Shown piece after piece: positions 1 through 9,344 of a stretch of 44,703 nt of DNA. Origin of the DNA: Albidovulum sp. (GTDB taxonomy: Bacteria; Pseudomonadota; Alphaproteobacteria; Rhodobacterales; Rhodobacteraceae); assembly GCA_026989275.1 (NCBI GenBank), contig JALSJQ010000044.1, positions 1 through 44,703 of the forward strand. Direction: 5' to 3'. The notes under the pieces are model-generated. The model ran no database searches. It saw only the letters and a list, made by a program, of their open reading frames with translations, and was not told the DNA's origin. Position numbers and translations under genes: made by a program. The number at the start of each line of letters is the position of its first letter. The stretch's first letter is position 1.

Positions 1-11
1 CTCACATCCTC

Positions 12-24
12 CTGCAAGTTGCAG
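12..24. repeat. Short inverted repeat CTGCAA-G-TTGCAG
   Basis: A perfect 6-base inverted repeat with a one-base centre lies at the window edge. Its TTGCAA-like core resembles the TTTGCAAA-type elements upstream of pccB, so it could be an operator for a neighbouring gene outside the window. It is short and isolated, and chance is a fair explanation. Confidence 0.2.
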
Positions 25-291
25 ACGATCTGCCGGGGCGATGCACCCCCTCACCCCATCATGCCAGCCCCTGCGCCGCAGAGGGGCCGCGCGAATGGCG
101 GCCTGCACCATCGGCAGGATCTTGCGTATGCCCCTTCGCTGCCCTCCGACCGCAGGATCCCCCGGCCCTTTTCCGGGGCTGGCCCCCGGCCGCCTCGGCG
201 GGTAAGCTGCCTTGCCCGGGGCATGGCCTCCCGGAAGCACCCGGTGGCCCGCCCCGGGCCCTTCGCCGACCGCAGACGCCGGATTCATGCG

Positions 292-2577
292 ATGACACCG
301 CACTTCGTCCTCGAACTCGCCCCCTCGGGCATCGGCCTCTACCACCGCCGCGTGGCAGGGGAAGGGGGGACGGTGTGGGTGCCCCTCGGCGTCGTGCCGC
401 TCGATGCCCCCGATCTGACCGATCAGATCGCCTTCCTGCGCCGCACCGCCCTCGAGCTCGACGGGGCCGGCTTCGCCACCCGGCTGCTCCTGCCCAACGA
501 CGTGGTGCATTACACCCGGCTGACCGCGGACGCCGCACCGGCCGACGATCCGGCGCGCATCACCGCGGCGGCACGGCGCCAGGTCATGCAGGAGACCGGG
601 CTTGCCGAGGACGAATTCGTCATCGACTGGCTCGCGGACGAGGACGGCATCGCCGTGGCCGCGGTCGAAACCGTCACGCTCGAGGAGGCGGAAAGCTTCG
701 CCGTCGGCCATCGGCTGCACCCGGTCTGCTTCGTGGCCGCCCCTCCCGAGGGCACCTTCCCCGGCGAGGCCTTCTTCGGCCGCACCCGCTTTGCCGAGGC
801 ATTCATCGGGAAGGAGGCGCCGCTCGGGCGAGAGCCGCGCCCTTTCGCCCCCGCCGCCCCCGAAGGGGCGGAAACTGACGGAGCCCCGACCGCGAACGGA
901 GATGCGGCGGAAGAAGCCAAGGCCTCCGACGACCGGGGCGCCCTCCCCTCCCCGGACGCCGCCCTCCCTCCCGAAACGACCGGAAAGAGCGCCGATCCGC
1001 TGCCCGATGACGGGCCCATCCCCTTTCGCCCCCGTCCGCGGCCGCGGCCGCCGACCTCTCCGCCGGCGCCTGCCTCGGCCGATCCCGTTCCCCCGGGCCG
1101 GCTCGACCCGAAGGATATCCGCATCGCCCGCCCCGCAAGCCCCGACGAGGTCATCCTCGACGGGTTCGTCACCCGGCTCGGCAGACCCCACCCTCCCTTT
1201 TCCTGGCGACGGGTGCTGCCGGGCGCGATGGTGACGCTGCTTGTCCTCGCCCTCGGCGGGGTGTGGTGGATGATCCGTCCGGTCCCGCCGCCCGAACCGG
1301 CAACCGCGCCCGGGATCGCCGAAGCGCCGGCCCTCGCCCCCCGCGGCGGAGGGACGGACGGACACGGCACCGAGCCGCCTTCTCCGAAAACGGAAAGACC
1401 GGCGCCGACCACGCGGCCGGGCACACCGCCCCTTCCCCAGGTACCGGAAGCCGCAAGCGGAAGCTCACCAGGCCCCGCCCGGCTTCCCCCCGCCGCGCCC
1501 TCCGCGACACCCGGCGGCACGACCCGAACCGCCTTGCCCGCTCCCGCGGCGGAGGGGGGCACGGCAGCCCCGGACGCGGCGGGAAATGCCGCGCCCCCGA
1601 TGCCGCCCCGCCCCGCTTCGCCCTCACCGGACCGAAAGGGAGCGGAAGAGGAAGAAGGCCGCGTGGTCGTCGCCGCCATTCGCCCCTCGCGTCCTCTGCC
1701 CGGCCCACTCCGCGGAAGCCCTGCGGCACCGGTCATCGAAGGCGATCATCTCGAGACGGGCCCGCGCCCGGCCGAAGCGCCGCCCGCGGCGCCCCTTCCT
1801 CCCGAAAGCAGGGGCGAGGACGAGCTGTTCCTGCCCGAGGAAGCCCCTCCGCCCGAGGGGAGCGATGCCGTCTCTCCCGCCGCCTTCGGCGCCCACGAGA
1901 TCGAGACGACACCCGAGGCCGACCGCCCCTGGCCGCGCGGCTCCGGCCCCGCGGGGGAAGCCGGGCGAGAGACGGTGCCGACGCCCGAAGGCACGCTGAC
2001 GGCCGACGGGATCCGGCTTTTCGCCGGCCGCCCCGAACCGGCGCCCCCGCCGCGCCCCGAGGAAGCGACTCCCGCGCCGCTTGCCGCCGCGACCACCGTG
2101 CTGCGCCCGCCGCCCCGGCCCGAGACGGCCCTGCGCGAAACGACCGCGCTCGAAGCGGCCACGGCCTTCGCCGGGCTGCCGCGTCCGCCGACACGCCCCT
2201 TCGCCCTGCCCCGGCCCGGCCGCGGCCCGAAGATCGTCGCCGCCCCGCAACGCGACGTGCCGGCCGGTCCCGAGATCGTCCGCCTGCCCGGCACGGGTAC
2301 TCCGCAATATGCCCGACGACCCCATGCTCCGGCGAGCACCACCGTCGCCCGGGCCGCCACCGAGCGCGGCGGGCTCACGACGAACGGTCTCACCCTGATC
2401 GGCATCTTCGGCACGGGCGCCACCCCCCGGGCGCTGGTGCGGCTCGCAAGCGGCCGGGTGATGCGGGTCAAGGTCGGCGACCGGCTGTCGGGCGGCAAGG
2501 TGATCGCCATCGGCGAAGGCCGGCTCGTCCTTCTCAAGGGAACGCGCAGGATCACCCTGAAGATGCCCCGCGGCTGA
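292..2577 (+). CDS. Pro/Ala-rich single-pass membrane protein, function unknown
   Basis: The start at 292 gives 761 residues; the frame is open further upstream, but that part is compositionally unlike protein and the ordered region begins MTPHFVLEL. Three parts are visible. Residues 1 to about 170 form an ordered N-terminal domain. Then come a Pro/Glu/Ala-rich linker and one membrane segment near residues 308-328 ([12 protein letters not shown]). A very long Pro/Ala/Gly-rich stretch leads to a compact C-terminal domain of about 65 residues ([23 protein letters not shown]). That C-terminal pattern resembles the periplasmic beta domains of PilP/GspC-type secretion and pilus proteins, which is an inference from pattern only. 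The topology would put the N-terminal domain in the cytoplasm and the C-terminal domain in the periplasm. Similar proteins in Rhodobacteraceae are, from memory, sometimes labelled translation initiation factor 2 because of the low-complexity region; nothing here supports that. Confidence 0.7.
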   Translation: MTPHFVLELAPSGIGLYHRRVAGEGGTVWVPLGVVPLDAPDLTDQIAFLRRTALELDGAGFATRLLLPNDVVHYTRLTADAAPADDPARITAAARRQVMQETGLAEDEFVIDWLADEDGIAVAAVETVTLEEAESFAVGHRLHPVCFVAAPPEGTFPGEAFFGRTRFAEAFIGKEAPLGREPRPFAPAAPEGAETDGAPTANGDAAEEAKASDDRGALPSPDAALPPETTGKSADPLPDDGPIPFRPRPRPRPPTSPPAPASADPVPPGRLDPKDIRIARPASPDEVILDGFVTRLGRPHPPFSWRRVLPGAMVTLLVLALGGVWWMIRPVPPPEPATAPGIAEAPALAPRGGGTDGHGTEPPSPKTERPAPTTRPGTPPLPQVPEAASGSSPGPARLPPAAPSATPGGTTRTALPAPAAEGGTAAPDAAGNAAPPMPPRPASPSPDRKGAEEEEGRVVVAAIRPSRPLPGPLRGSPAAPVIEGDHLETGPRPAEAPPAAPLPPESRGEDELFLPEEAPPPEGSDAVSPAAFGAHEIETTPEADRPWPRGSGPAGEAGRETVPTPEGTLTADGIRLFAGRPEPAPPPRPEEATPAPLAAATTVLRPPPRPETALRETTALEAATAFAGLPRPPTRPFALPRPGRGPKIVAAPQRDVPAGPEIVRLPGTGTPQYARRPHAPASTTVARAATERGGLTTNGLTLIGIFGTGATPRALVRLASGRVMRVKVGDRLSGGKVIAIGEGRLVLLKGTRRITLKMPRG

Positions 2578-2692
2578 CGGGGCCCGCGCAAGGGCAAGAC
2601 CGCACCGGCGGGAGGGCCGCCACCGCGAACGGACGCTCCGCCCCCGGACGAAACGGCGGCCGGCGTGCCGGCGGAGCCTGCGCACATGCCCC

Positions 2693-2747
2693 TTTGCACG
2701 ATTTGCAGATATTCCACCAATATTTGCAAACCATTTGCGGATTTGCA
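2693..2747 (+). promoter_or_regulatory. Cluster of TTTGC(AAA) elements upstream of pccB, likely PccR/ScfR operator
   Basis: Five TTTGC-containing words lie within 55 bases, 102 bases before the pccB start: TTTGCA at 2693 and 2702, TTTGCAAA at 2723, TTTGCGG at 2734 and TTTGCA at 2742. The segments 2702-2713 and 2719-2730 form an 11/12 inverted repeat (TTTGCAGATATT / AATATTTGCAAA) around a 5-base centre. The stretch is much more AT-rich than its surroundings. PccR, a short-chain fatty acyl-CoA regulator of Rhodobacter sphaeroides, controls pccB through paired TTTGCAAA-type elements. The match in position and sequence suggests the same control here. No pccR gene is in the window. Confidence 0.6.
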
Positions 2748-2848
2748 CCTCCGCCCTTTCCGCAGCGCGATGCCGGCGTTATCGTCCAGGATCGAACCCG
2801 CCGCCCTGCCGGAAGGGCGGGACAATCCTGTATCTGCCGGGGGAACCC

Positions 2849-4381
2849 ATGAGGGAGATTCTCGACGAACTCGAGCGGCGCCGCGAGGCCGCCCGCAAGG
2901 GCGGCGGGGAGCGGCGCATCGCCACCCAGCACGCCAAGGGCAAGCTCACGGCGCGCGAACGGATCGAACTCCTGCTCGACGAGGGCAGTTTCGAGGAGTT
3001 CGACATGTTCAAGGCCCATCGCTGCACCGAATTCGGCATGGACAAGGTGCAGATCCCCGGCGACGGCGTCGTCACCGGCTGGGGCACGATCAACGGCCGG
3101 CAGGTCTATGTCTTCAGCCAGGACTTCACCGTGCTCGGCGGTTCGCTCTCCGAAACCCATGCCGAGAAGATCTGCAAGATCATGGACATGGCGATGCGCA
3201 ACGGCGCTCCCGTGATCGGGATAAACGATTCGGGTGGCGCCCGCATCCAGGAGGGGGTGGCCTCGCTCGCGGGCTATGCCGAGGTGTTCCAGCGCAACGT
3301 GCTGGCCTCCGGCGTCATCCCGCAGATCTCGCTGGTGATGGGCCCCTGCGCCGGCGGGGCGGTCTATTCGCCGGCGATGACCGACTTCATCTTCATGGTG
3401 AAGGATTCGAGCTACATGTTCGTCACCGGCCCCGACGTGGTGAAGACAGTCACGGGCGAAGTGGTGACGGCCGAGGAGCTCGGCGGCGCCCTGACCCACA
3501 CGAAGAAGTCTTCCGTGGCCGACCTGGCCTTCGAGAACGATGTCGAGGCCATTCTGGAGACCCGGCGCTTCTTCGACTTCCTGCCGCTCTCGAACCGTTC
3601 GGGCGTGCCCGAGCTGCCGTTCTTCGACGATCCAGAGCGTATCGAGCCCTCGCTCGATACGCTCGTGCCCGACAATCCCAATCAGCCCTACGACATGAAG
3701 GAGCTGATCGTGAAGGTGGCCGACGAGGGCGACTTCTTCGAGATCCAGGCCGATTTCGCCGCCAACATCATCACCGGTTTCATCCGCCTCGAGGGGCGCA
3801 CCGTCGGCGTGGTCGCCAACCAGCCCCTGGTGCTCGCCGGCGTGCTCGACATCGATTCGAGCCGCAAGGCCGCGCGTTTCGTGCGCTTCTGCGACGCCTT
3901 CGGGATCCCGATCCTGACCTTCGTCGATGTCCCGGGGTTCCTGCCGGGCACGGCGCAGGAACATGGCGGCGTCATCAAGCACGGGGCGAAGCTCCTGTTC
4001 GCCTATGCCGAGGCGACGGTGCCGAAGGTGACGGTCATCACCCGCAAGGCCTATGGCGGCGCCTATGACGTGATGGCCTCGAAGCACCTCAGGGGCGACA
4101 TCAACTATGCCTGGCCCACGGCCGAGATCGCCGTGATGGGGGCCAAGGGCGCGGTGGAGATCCTCTATCGCAACGAGCTCGACGACCCGGAGAGGATCGC
4201 CGCCCGGCAGAAGGAATACGAGGCACGCTTCGCCAATCCCTTCGTCGCGGCCGAACGCGGCTTCATCGACGACGTGATCCGGCCGCGCTCGACCCGGCGT
4301 CGCGTCTGCCGCGCCTTCGCCGGACTGCGGGGCAAGCGGCTCGAGAACCCGTGGAAGAAACACGCCAACATTCCGCTCTAG
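2849..4381 (+). CDS. pccB: Propionyl-CoA carboxylase, carboxyltransferase (beta) subunit
   Basis: The 510-residue product is the usual length for PccB and carries both crotonase-fold halves of the carboxyltransferase. The N-terminal half has [11 protein letters not shown] (about residues 126-136) and [14 protein letters not shown]. The C-terminal half has DVPGFLPG and [11 protein letters not shown] (near 400), the acyl-CoA and biotin binding loops. It transfers the carboxyl group from biotin on PccA to propionyl-CoA, giving methylmalonyl-CoA. The start at 2849 follows a GGGGGAA ribosome binding site at 2839-2845; the open frame upstream to 2735 is not needed. PccA is encoded 2.1 kb downstream on the same strand, with four small genes between. 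Expression is probably controlled by the TTTGCAAA-type elements at 2693-2747. Acetyl-CoA carboxylase beta-type paralogues are the alternative, but pccA and mcmA nearby favour propionyl-CoA. Confidence 0.95.
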   Translation: MREILDELERRREAARKGGGERRIATQHAKGKLTARERIELLLDEGSFEEFDMFKAHRCTEFGMDKVQIPGDGVVTGWGTINGRQVYVFSQDFTVLGGSLSETHAEKICKIMDMAMRNGAPVIGINDSGGARIQEGVASLAGYAEVFQRNVLASGVIPQISLVMGPCAGGAVYSPAMTDFIFMVKDSSYMFVTGPDVVKTVTGEVVTAEELGGALTHTKKSSVADLAFENDVEAILETRRFFDFLPLSNRSGVPELPFFDDPERIEPSLDTLVPDNPNQPYDMKELIVKVADEGDFFEIQADFAANIITGFIRLEGRTVGVVANQPLVLAGVLDIDSSRKAARFVRFCDAFGIPILTFVDVPGFLPGTAQEHGGVIKHGAKLLFAYAEATVPKVTVITRKAYGGAYDVMASKHLRGDINYAWPTAEIAVMGAKGAVEILYRNELDDPERIAARQKEYEARFANPFVAAERGFIDDVIRPRSTRRRVCRAFAGLRGKRLENPWKKHANIPL

Positions 4382-4570
4382 GGGAGGTCGTGCGGGGTTC
4401 ACGGGCGCCGGCCGTCCGGCACGGCAGAGCGGCATCGGAGCCGGAAAGCGGAGGTCACGGGATGAGAGGGTGGATGCACCGGAGCGGGCAGAAAGAGCGG
4501 CGCGCACCCCGCATCCGCGCCGCGGGCGCCGCCCTTGCCGCCGCTCGCGGCGCGACCTATCTTGCCGACC

Positions 4571-4822
4571 ATGAAGAAGCGGAAATGGCCCGAAATGCCG
4601 ATGCTCCTGCGCTTCCTCGCCCTGCATGCGGCCTGGGGGATGAGCCTCGGCGCGCTCTTTGCCCTCGGGATCATCTGGAGCGACTTTCTCGGCCTCGGCG
4701 CCCTTCTGGCGCAGGACAGGAGCGGCGTGGCCACCGCCGTGCTGATCTTCCAGAGCGCCCTCACCTTCGGCGCCGTCGGCATGGGGGTGGCGGTGATGAA
4801 CCTCGCCGAGCCCGACGACTGA
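4571..4822 (+). CDS. Small two-helix membrane protein, unknown function
   Basis: This 83-residue protein starts MKKRKWPEMP, with a basic N-terminus. It has two hydrophobic segments: FLALHAAWGMSLGALFALGI (about residues 11-30) and a second around residues 55-75 (SALTFGAVGMGVAVM). It ends in an acidic tail. It lies on the pccB strand, 189 bases downstream of pccB, and the next gene begins about 30 bases after its stop, so the two may be co-transcribed. I do not recognise a characterised family. Small membrane proteins at this position between pccB and pccA are, as far as I recall, found in other Rhodobacteraceae, which would imply selection to keep the arrangement. The 4382-4570 gap shows no other gene. 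Confidence 0.65.
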   Translation: MKKRKWPEMPMLLRFLALHAAWGMSLGALFALGIIWSDFLGLGALLAQDRSGVATAVLIFQSALTFGAVGMGVAVMNLAEPDD

Positions 4823-4851
4823 GACCGGCGCTGCGGCGCATCGCCCGGCGG

Positions 4852-5262
4852 GTGACCTTCCACCGGGCAGCCTTCGGACAAGCGGCCGTTCCCCTCCTCC
4901 TCTGCCTCCTCCTCCCCGAAACGCCCGCCCGCCCTGCGGCGGCACAGGACGCATCCGTCCTCGAAGCGCTGCCCCACGAGATTCTCTGGGAACGGCGGGA
5001 GGGGCGCACCACGCTTGTCCTGCGCTGGCTCTCCCCCCGGCTCGACGCCACGCCGCCGGTACCGTTCGAGACCGTCGAGGCCACGGCCGACCGGCTGTGC
5101 CGCACCGTCGCCCTGCCCCTGGCCAGGATGACGGGTGGCGGGGAGGAAGCCATCGTCACGCTCCTGGCGCGGCCTCTTGCCCGCGGCAGGCGCGACCCGT
5201 CGGTCCGACGGCACATCTTTGCCTACGATATTTCCGAAGGGAGGTGCACATGGCTGCCATGA
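4852..5262 (+). CDS. Exported DUF6497-like protein
   Basis: Starting from GTG at 4852, the 136-residue product begins with a signal peptide. A basic start is followed by a hydrophobic core (AAVPLLLCLLL) and an Ala-rich cleavage region (ARPAAAQ) near residue 28. The mature part is about 108 residues with patterns such as LPHEILWERREG and ARRHIF-like segments, and it ends ISEGRCTWLP. It contains two Cys residues (CRTVALP and GRCTW) that could form a disulfide in the periplasm. I place it in the DUF6497 family, which occurs in Rhodobacteraceae, from overall pattern and gene position; this is recall, not a search. A CTG at 4831 is an alternative start. The function is unknown. It sits in a run of small same-strand genes between pccB and pccA. 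Confidence 0.6.
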   Translation: MTFHRAAFGQAAVPLLLCLLLPETPARPAAAQDASVLEALPHEILWERREGRTTLVLRWLSPRLDATPPVPFETVEATADRLCRTVALPLARMTGGGEEAIVTLLARPLARGRRDPSVRRHIFAYDISEGRCTWLP

Positions 5263-5311
5263 GCTTCCCGACACGTTCTCCGGCCGGGATGCAGGCAAGG
5301 GGGGGCGGCCC

Positions 5312-5677
5312 ATGCTGAAACATCGCGGCTTCCCTTCCCGGCTGCCCGGCACCGATTACCATTTCACCATCCGCCGCGCCAACAAGAAGGGCGCAACCCC
5401 TCTCAGGCGGCGTGAGCGCCGTGCCGATCGTCGGCCCGCCGACCGCATGGCCGACGCCGCCTTCCTCAAGGCGCTGTGGGAGCATTTCGGGGCCGAACCC
5501 TTCGTGCGCGGAAATCTCGACGCCGGGCGGCTCAACTGGCTCTTCGACCGCGAGGTGGTGCCGGCAGAAGACCCGTTCGACCCTGCCAGCTACGATGCGC
5601 TCCTCAGGATCGACCCGGCCCGGGCCCGGTCGAGCTTCCCCGAGATCTTCGAAGACGAGGAGGGCGAGACATGCTGA
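5312..5677 (+). CDS. Hypothetical protein, 121 residues
   Basis: The ATG at 5312 follows a purine-rich AAGGGGGGG stretch at a good distance for ribosome binding, giving 121 residues. The first 45 residues are very basic (NKKGATPLRRRERRADRR). The rest looks like an ordered small domain, with ALWEHFGAEPFVRGNLDAGR and LNWLFDREVVP, and an acidic end (FEDEEGETC). A shorter start at 5447 (MADAAFLKALWEHFG, 76 residues) would keep only that domain; it lacks a good ribosome binding site, but the basic leader may be non-coding. No signal peptide or membrane segment is visible. I do not recognise the family. It lies 49 bases after the DUF6497-like gene on the same strand. Confidence 0.5.
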   Translation: MLKHRGFPSRLPGTDYHFTIRRANKKGATPLRRRERRADRRPADRMADAAFLKALWEHFGAEPFVRGNLDAGRLNWLFDREVVPAEDPFDPASYDALLRIDPARARSSFPEIFEDEEGETC

Positions 5678-5885
5678 TCCCGTCACGCCCTGCCCCCGCC
5701 ATGCCCGGATGCGGCCCCGGATACGCCGGCCGGGCGACGCGGAAAGCCGCCATTCGGCCCGGGGATGACCGCTCCCGGCTTGATCTGCGCATTCGTCGTG
5801 CCAATATCCGCACAGGGAAACACCCGGAAGAACGGTGCGCATCGAGGCAGACGCGGAACTGGCAGGAACAGGAAAGGGCAGAGCC

Positions 5886-6095
5886 ATGGCAACAGGACGA
5901 CTGGTTCTTCTTCTCGCAGCTCTGGCGGCGCCGCTTGCGCTGGGCGGTTGTCTCGCCAACGACAAGGAACGCGCCCTCGCCGGCGCCGCGGCCGGGGCGG
6001 TGGTGGCCGACACGCTCGGCGGCAGCGCCGTCAAGGGTGCGCTCGCGGGCGCCGCGGCCGGCGCGCTGTGCGACGACGTCAACCTCTGCAACTGA
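5886..6095 (+). CDS. Small glycine-zipper lipoprotein
   Basis: The 69-residue product begins with a lipoprotein signal peptide: MATGRLVLLLAALAAP, then a lipobox ending LGGC at about residue 20. Cleavage before Cys would leave a mature lipoprotein of about 50 residues. The mature part contains two Gly/Ala zipper stretches (ALAGAAAGAVVADTLGG and VKGALAGAAAGALC) of the kind that pack against membranes, and it ends CDDVNLCN with a possible Cys pair. This matches the general pattern of small YMGG/Gly-zipper lipoproteins; the precise role is unknown. It is the last of four small genes between pccB and pccA. Confidence 0.7.
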   Translation: MATGRLVLLLAALAAPLALGGCLANDKERALAGAAAGAVVADTLGGSAVKGALAGAAAGALCDDVNLCN

Positions 6096-6508
6096 GCTGC
6101 ATTCGACGAGGCCGGCCCCGGGGGCGACGGCCGCCCGGGCGCCTCGTTCTGCCGTGCATGAGACATCGCGCCCCGCCCTGCGCGGCGGTGCCATTGATGT
6201 ATGTGCCCTGCCGGTCCTGCCCGACCGGCCATCCCGGCCACAGGAAGGACAAGCGAAACACCCGGCCCCGCCCGACCGGAGCGGGGGTCGCGCCGGCGGT
6301 CTGCCGCCGGAGCGAGCCGGCCCCTCTCGCGACGCGGCCGCTCTGCCGTCTCTGCGCCCGGCGCACTCCGCAGCCCCGCCTTTCCCGTTCGTTCTCACGT
6401 CTTTCCCGGCCGCCCGGCCGCGCCCCGCGTGGCGGCGCGCCCGGCCGACCCGTTGCCGCCTCAGCCAGAAGAGCCCCGCAGGAAGGGCCCGCATGAAGGG
6501 ATGACGCC
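6096..6508. other. Intergenic stretch before pccA
   Basis: These 413 bases hold a strong GC-rich hairpin near the left end (6107-6146) and no convincing gene. Open frames exist on both strands, but they are Arg/Pro/Ala-rich and look like high-GC shadows. A promoter for pccA could lie here, but I cannot identify one. Confidence 0.5.
6107..6146 (+). terminator. Strong hairpin after the lipoprotein gene, possible terminator
   Basis: The outer stem is CGAGGC (6107-6112) with GCCTCG (6141-6146). The inner stem is GCCC-GGG (6115-6122, one bulged C) with CCCGGGC (6134-6140). It begins 11 bases after the lipoprotein stop codon. No clear T-tract follows, so termination is only a suggestion. Confidence 0.35.
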
Positions 6509-8557
6509 ATGTTCGACAAGATCCTGATCGCCAATCGCGGCGAGATCGCCTGCCGCATCATCAAGACCTGCCGCCGGCTCGGCATTCCCACCGTCGCGGT
6601 CTATTCCGACGCCGACAGGAACGCCCTCCATGTCGAGATGGCCGACGAGGCGTTCCATGTCGGCCCGCCGCCCGCGGCCCGCTCCTACATCGACATGGAA
6701 AGGATCCTCGAGGCGGTGCGCCGTTCGGGGGCCGATGCCGTTCATCCGGGCTACGGCTTTCTCTCCGAGAACCCGCGCTTTGCCGCCGCGCTCGAGGAGA
6801 TGGGCGTCACCTTCATCGGGCCGCCGCGCGAGGCGATCGAGGCGATGGGCGACAAGATCACCTCGAAGAAGCTCGCGGCCGAAGCCGGGGTCTCCACCGT
6901 GCCCGGCTTCATGGGGCTGATCGGGGATGCCGACGAGGCGGTGAAGATCGCCCGCGAGATCGGCTATCCGGTGATGATCAAGGCCTCGGCCGGCGGTGGC
7001 GGCAAGGGGATGCGCATCGCCTGGTCCGACGCCGAGGTGCGCGAGGGCTTCGAGGCATCGCGGAACGAGGCCGCCGCCTCCTTCGGCGACGACCGGATCT
7101 TCATCGAGAAGTTCATCACCAATCCGCGCCATATCGAGATCCAGGTTCTGGGGGACAGGCACGGCAACGTCATCCATCTCGGGGAACGGGAATGCTCGAT
7201 CCAGCGGCGCAACCAGAAGGTCGTCGAGGAAGCACCCTCCCCCTTCATCGACGAGGCCACCCGCCGGGCGATGGGCGCGCAGGCCGTGGCGCTGGCGACG
7301 GCGGTGAACTACCATTCGGCCGGCACCGTCGAGTTCATCGTCGACGAGGCGCGCAATTTCTACTTCCTCGAGATGAACACCCGCCTGCAGGTGGAGCACC
7401 CGGTGACCGAGCTCGTCACCGGGCTCGATCTCGTCGAGGAGATGATCCGCATCGCCGCGGGCGAGAGGCTCCGGCTCGGGCAGGAGGACGTCACGCTCTC
7501 CGGCTGGGCCATCGAAAGCCGGATCTACGCCGAGGACCCCTACCGCAACTTCCTGCCCTCGATCGGCCGGCTCGTGCGCTACCGCCCGCCGCTCGAGCAG
7601 GCGGCCGGGCCGCTGGCCGAAGCCGGGCTCTGGCACGACCCGGCGGCGCCGCGCGGCCCGAGCGCCGTCCGCAACGACACCGGCGTGCGCGAGGGCGACG
7701 AGATCTCGATGTATTACGACCCGATGATCGCCAAGCTGTGCAGCTGGGGACGCAGCCGCGAGGAAGCGATCGGGGTGATGGCCGACGCGCTCGACAATTT
7801 CGACCTCGAGGGCATCGGTCACAACATCCCCTTCCTCGCCACGGTGATGGATCATCCACGCTTCCGGGAAGGCCGGCTCTCGACCGCCTTCATCGCCGAG
7901 GAATTCCCCGAGGGCTTTTCGGGCAACAGGTTGAGCGAGGCGCGCCTGGGAATGCTCGCGGCCGCCGCCGTCGCCATGCATCGCGTCGCCGAGATCCGCC
8001 GTGCCCGCATCTCCGGCCGGCTCGACAACCACACCCGCCATGTCGGCAACGACTGGGTGGTGAGGATCGACGGCCACGAATGGCGCGCCCATGTCGATTC
8101 GGCCGATGCGGCCGGCTCCGACATCACGCTCGAGGGCCGGCACTACCGGGTCGAGAGCCCCTGGCGCCCCGGCCAGCACCTTGCCCATCTCAGGATCAAC
8201 AGCACCCTGCTCACGGTCAGGGTCGACCGGCACCCGCTGGGCTTCCGCCTGCGCCACCGCGGCGCCGATCTCGTGGCCGAAGTGCTGACGCCCCAGGCGG
8301 CGGAGCTTGCGCGTCACATGCTCGAGAAGACCCCGCCCGATACCTCGAAGATGCTGATCTGCCCGATGCCCGGCGTGCTGGTGCGGCTGATGGTCGAGGA
8401 GGGCGAGGCCGTCGAGGAAGGCCAGCCGCTCTGCGTGGTCGAGGCGATGAAGATGGAAAACATCCTCCGCGCCGAACGCGCCGGCAAGGTGGCGAAGATC
8501 AACGCCGGCGCCGGCGATAGCCTCGCGGTCGATGACGTGATCATGGAGTTCGAATGA
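6509..8557 (+). CDS. pccA: Propionyl-CoA carboxylase, biotin-carrying (alpha) subunit
   Basis: The 682-residue product combines biotin carboxylase and biotin carrier, as usual for PccA. Residues 1 to about 450 are the ATP-grasp biotin carboxylase: [15 protein letters not shown], the Gly-rich ATP loop KASAGGGGKGMR (about 164-175) and [14 protein letters not shown]. The middle (about 500-600) is the BT region that docks to PccB. The C-terminal biotinyl domain has EAMKMEN, with the biotinylated Lys at about residue 648. It carboxylates biotin using ATP and bicarbonate, and PccB transfers the carboxyl group to propionyl-CoA. The start follows GAAGGGA at a suitable distance. The AMKM motif and full three-domain length separate it from AccC at 17888, which lacks a biotinyl domain. 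Confidence 0.96.
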   Translation: MFDKILIANRGEIACRIIKTCRRLGIPTVAVYSDADRNALHVEMADEAFHVGPPPAARSYIDMERILEAVRRSGADAVHPGYGFLSENPRFAAALEEMGVTFIGPPREAIEAMGDKITSKKLAAEAGVSTVPGFMGLIGDADEAVKIAREIGYPVMIKASAGGGGKGMRIAWSDAEVREGFEASRNEAAASFGDDRIFIEKFITNPRHIEIQVLGDRHGNVIHLGERECSIQRRNQKVVEEAPSPFIDEATRRAMGAQAVALATAVNYHSAGTVEFIVDEARNFYFLEMNTRLQVEHPVTELVTGLDLVEEMIRIAAGERLRLGQEDVTLSGWAIESRIYAEDPYRNFLPSIGRLVRYRPPLEQAAGPLAEAGLWHDPAAPRGPSAVRNDTGVREGDEISMYYDPMIAKLCSWGRSREEAIGVMADALDNFDLEGIGHNIPFLATVMDHPRFREGRLSTAFIAEEFPEGFSGNRLSEARLGMLAAAAVAMHRVAEIRRARISGRLDNHTRHVGNDWVVRIDGHEWRAHVDSADAAGSDITLEGRHYRVESPWRPGQHLAHLRINSTLLTVRVDRHPLGFRLRHRGADLVAEVLTPQAAELARHMLEKTPPDTSKMLICPMPGVLVRLMVEEGEAVEEGQPLCVVEAMKMENILRAERAGKVAKINAGAGDSLAVDDVIMEFE

Positions 8558-8628
8558 GGCGGCCGTTCTCCAGCATGGGAGCGCCCCGGCGGCGGACCGG
8601 GCCGGAGCGGACGGGGAGGCGGGGCGGC

Positions 8629-9231
8629 TCAGTTGCCCCGGCGGCGCTCGGCGATCTCCTGCTGGCGCAAGGGCAGGCTGTCGATGAAGGCGGCGAGATC
8701 GTCCACCGCCCAGGGCACGGGCTTGCGCAGCGCCTGCTCTCCGGCCTTGTCGATCAGAACGAAGGTGAAGTCCACCGGCCGGTAGATCTCGCGCAGCCGG
8801 CTCGGCGCGGCCGGGTCGGCGTCGATCACCACCGCCACGTCGCGTTCGGCCAGAAGCGCCGGCGCCTCGCGCAGAAGATCGAGCTGGCGCTGAAGCCGCG
8901 GATCCTGCGGCGAGGGGGCGAAGATCACCAGCACGCGCTTCTTCCAGCGCAAGGGAGCGAGCGGATCGGGGGCGGCGTTGTCCACCTTCGCGAGCAGCGC
9001 CTCGAGGGTGACGGCGGCACGTTTCACCTCGGCCGCCGCTTCCCGCCGGGCCGCCTGGCGTTCGCGAGAGGTGGTGCCGGGCGCAGGCGCGTTGCGCACC
9101 GGCGGCTCGACCACCGAAGCCGGTCCGCTGTCGAAGGCGGCGAAGACAAGCCCCAGAAGCCGCGGCAGCACCAGAAGACCCAGCACCACGGCCAGGATGA
9201 TGGTGGCAAGGCGGATGTCGTCCTTCGTCAT
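8629..9231 (-). CDS. DUF4174 domain protein, membrane-anchored
   Basis: The 200-residue product has one N-terminal membrane segment ([20 protein letters not shown], residues 9-28) followed by a basic/Ala-rich linker. A DUF4174-type domain then starts near residue 92, with [20 protein letters not shown], a run of thioredoxin-like character, [18 protein letters not shown] and an amphipathic C-terminal helix. DUF4174 proteins typically have this RWKxRVLxxFAPS opening, but their function is not established. There is no CxxC, so a redox role is not indicated. The gene is on the opposite strand to pccA (71 bases between stop codons) and diverges from mcmA with 113 bases between starts, so it interrupts the propionate block but is not in its operon. 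Confidence 0.8.
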   Translation of the reverse strand: MTKDDIRLATIILAVVLGLLVLPRLLGLVFAAFDSGPASVVEPPVRNAPAPGTTSRERQAARREAAAEVKRAAVTLEALLAKVDNAAPDPLAPLRWKKRVLVIFAPSPQDPRLQRQLDLLREAPALLAERDVAVVIDADPAAPSRLREIYRPVDFTFVLIDKAGEQALRKPVPWAVDDLAAFIDSLPLRQQEIAERRRGN

Positions 9232-9344
9232 GGTGGCGTTCCTTTCTTCCCCTCCATACGCCGCCGGCTCCGCCTTGGCGAGAGGGGCCGCCTACCCGCG
9301 GCCCGTTCCGACCATTCCCTTGTCAATTCATGGGAGGTTTCCCG

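Noticed and set aside
2552-4954. 800-codon open frame on the minus strand opposite pccB
   Set aside because: It mirrors pccB codons in GC-rich DNA, is rich in His/Arg/Gly/Asp, and has no motif or coherent fold; pccB itself is certain.
5097-5318. Short open frame overlapping the DUF6497-like gene end
   Set aside because: It overlaps the better supported gene, has Arg/Pro-rich shadow composition and no ribosome binding site.
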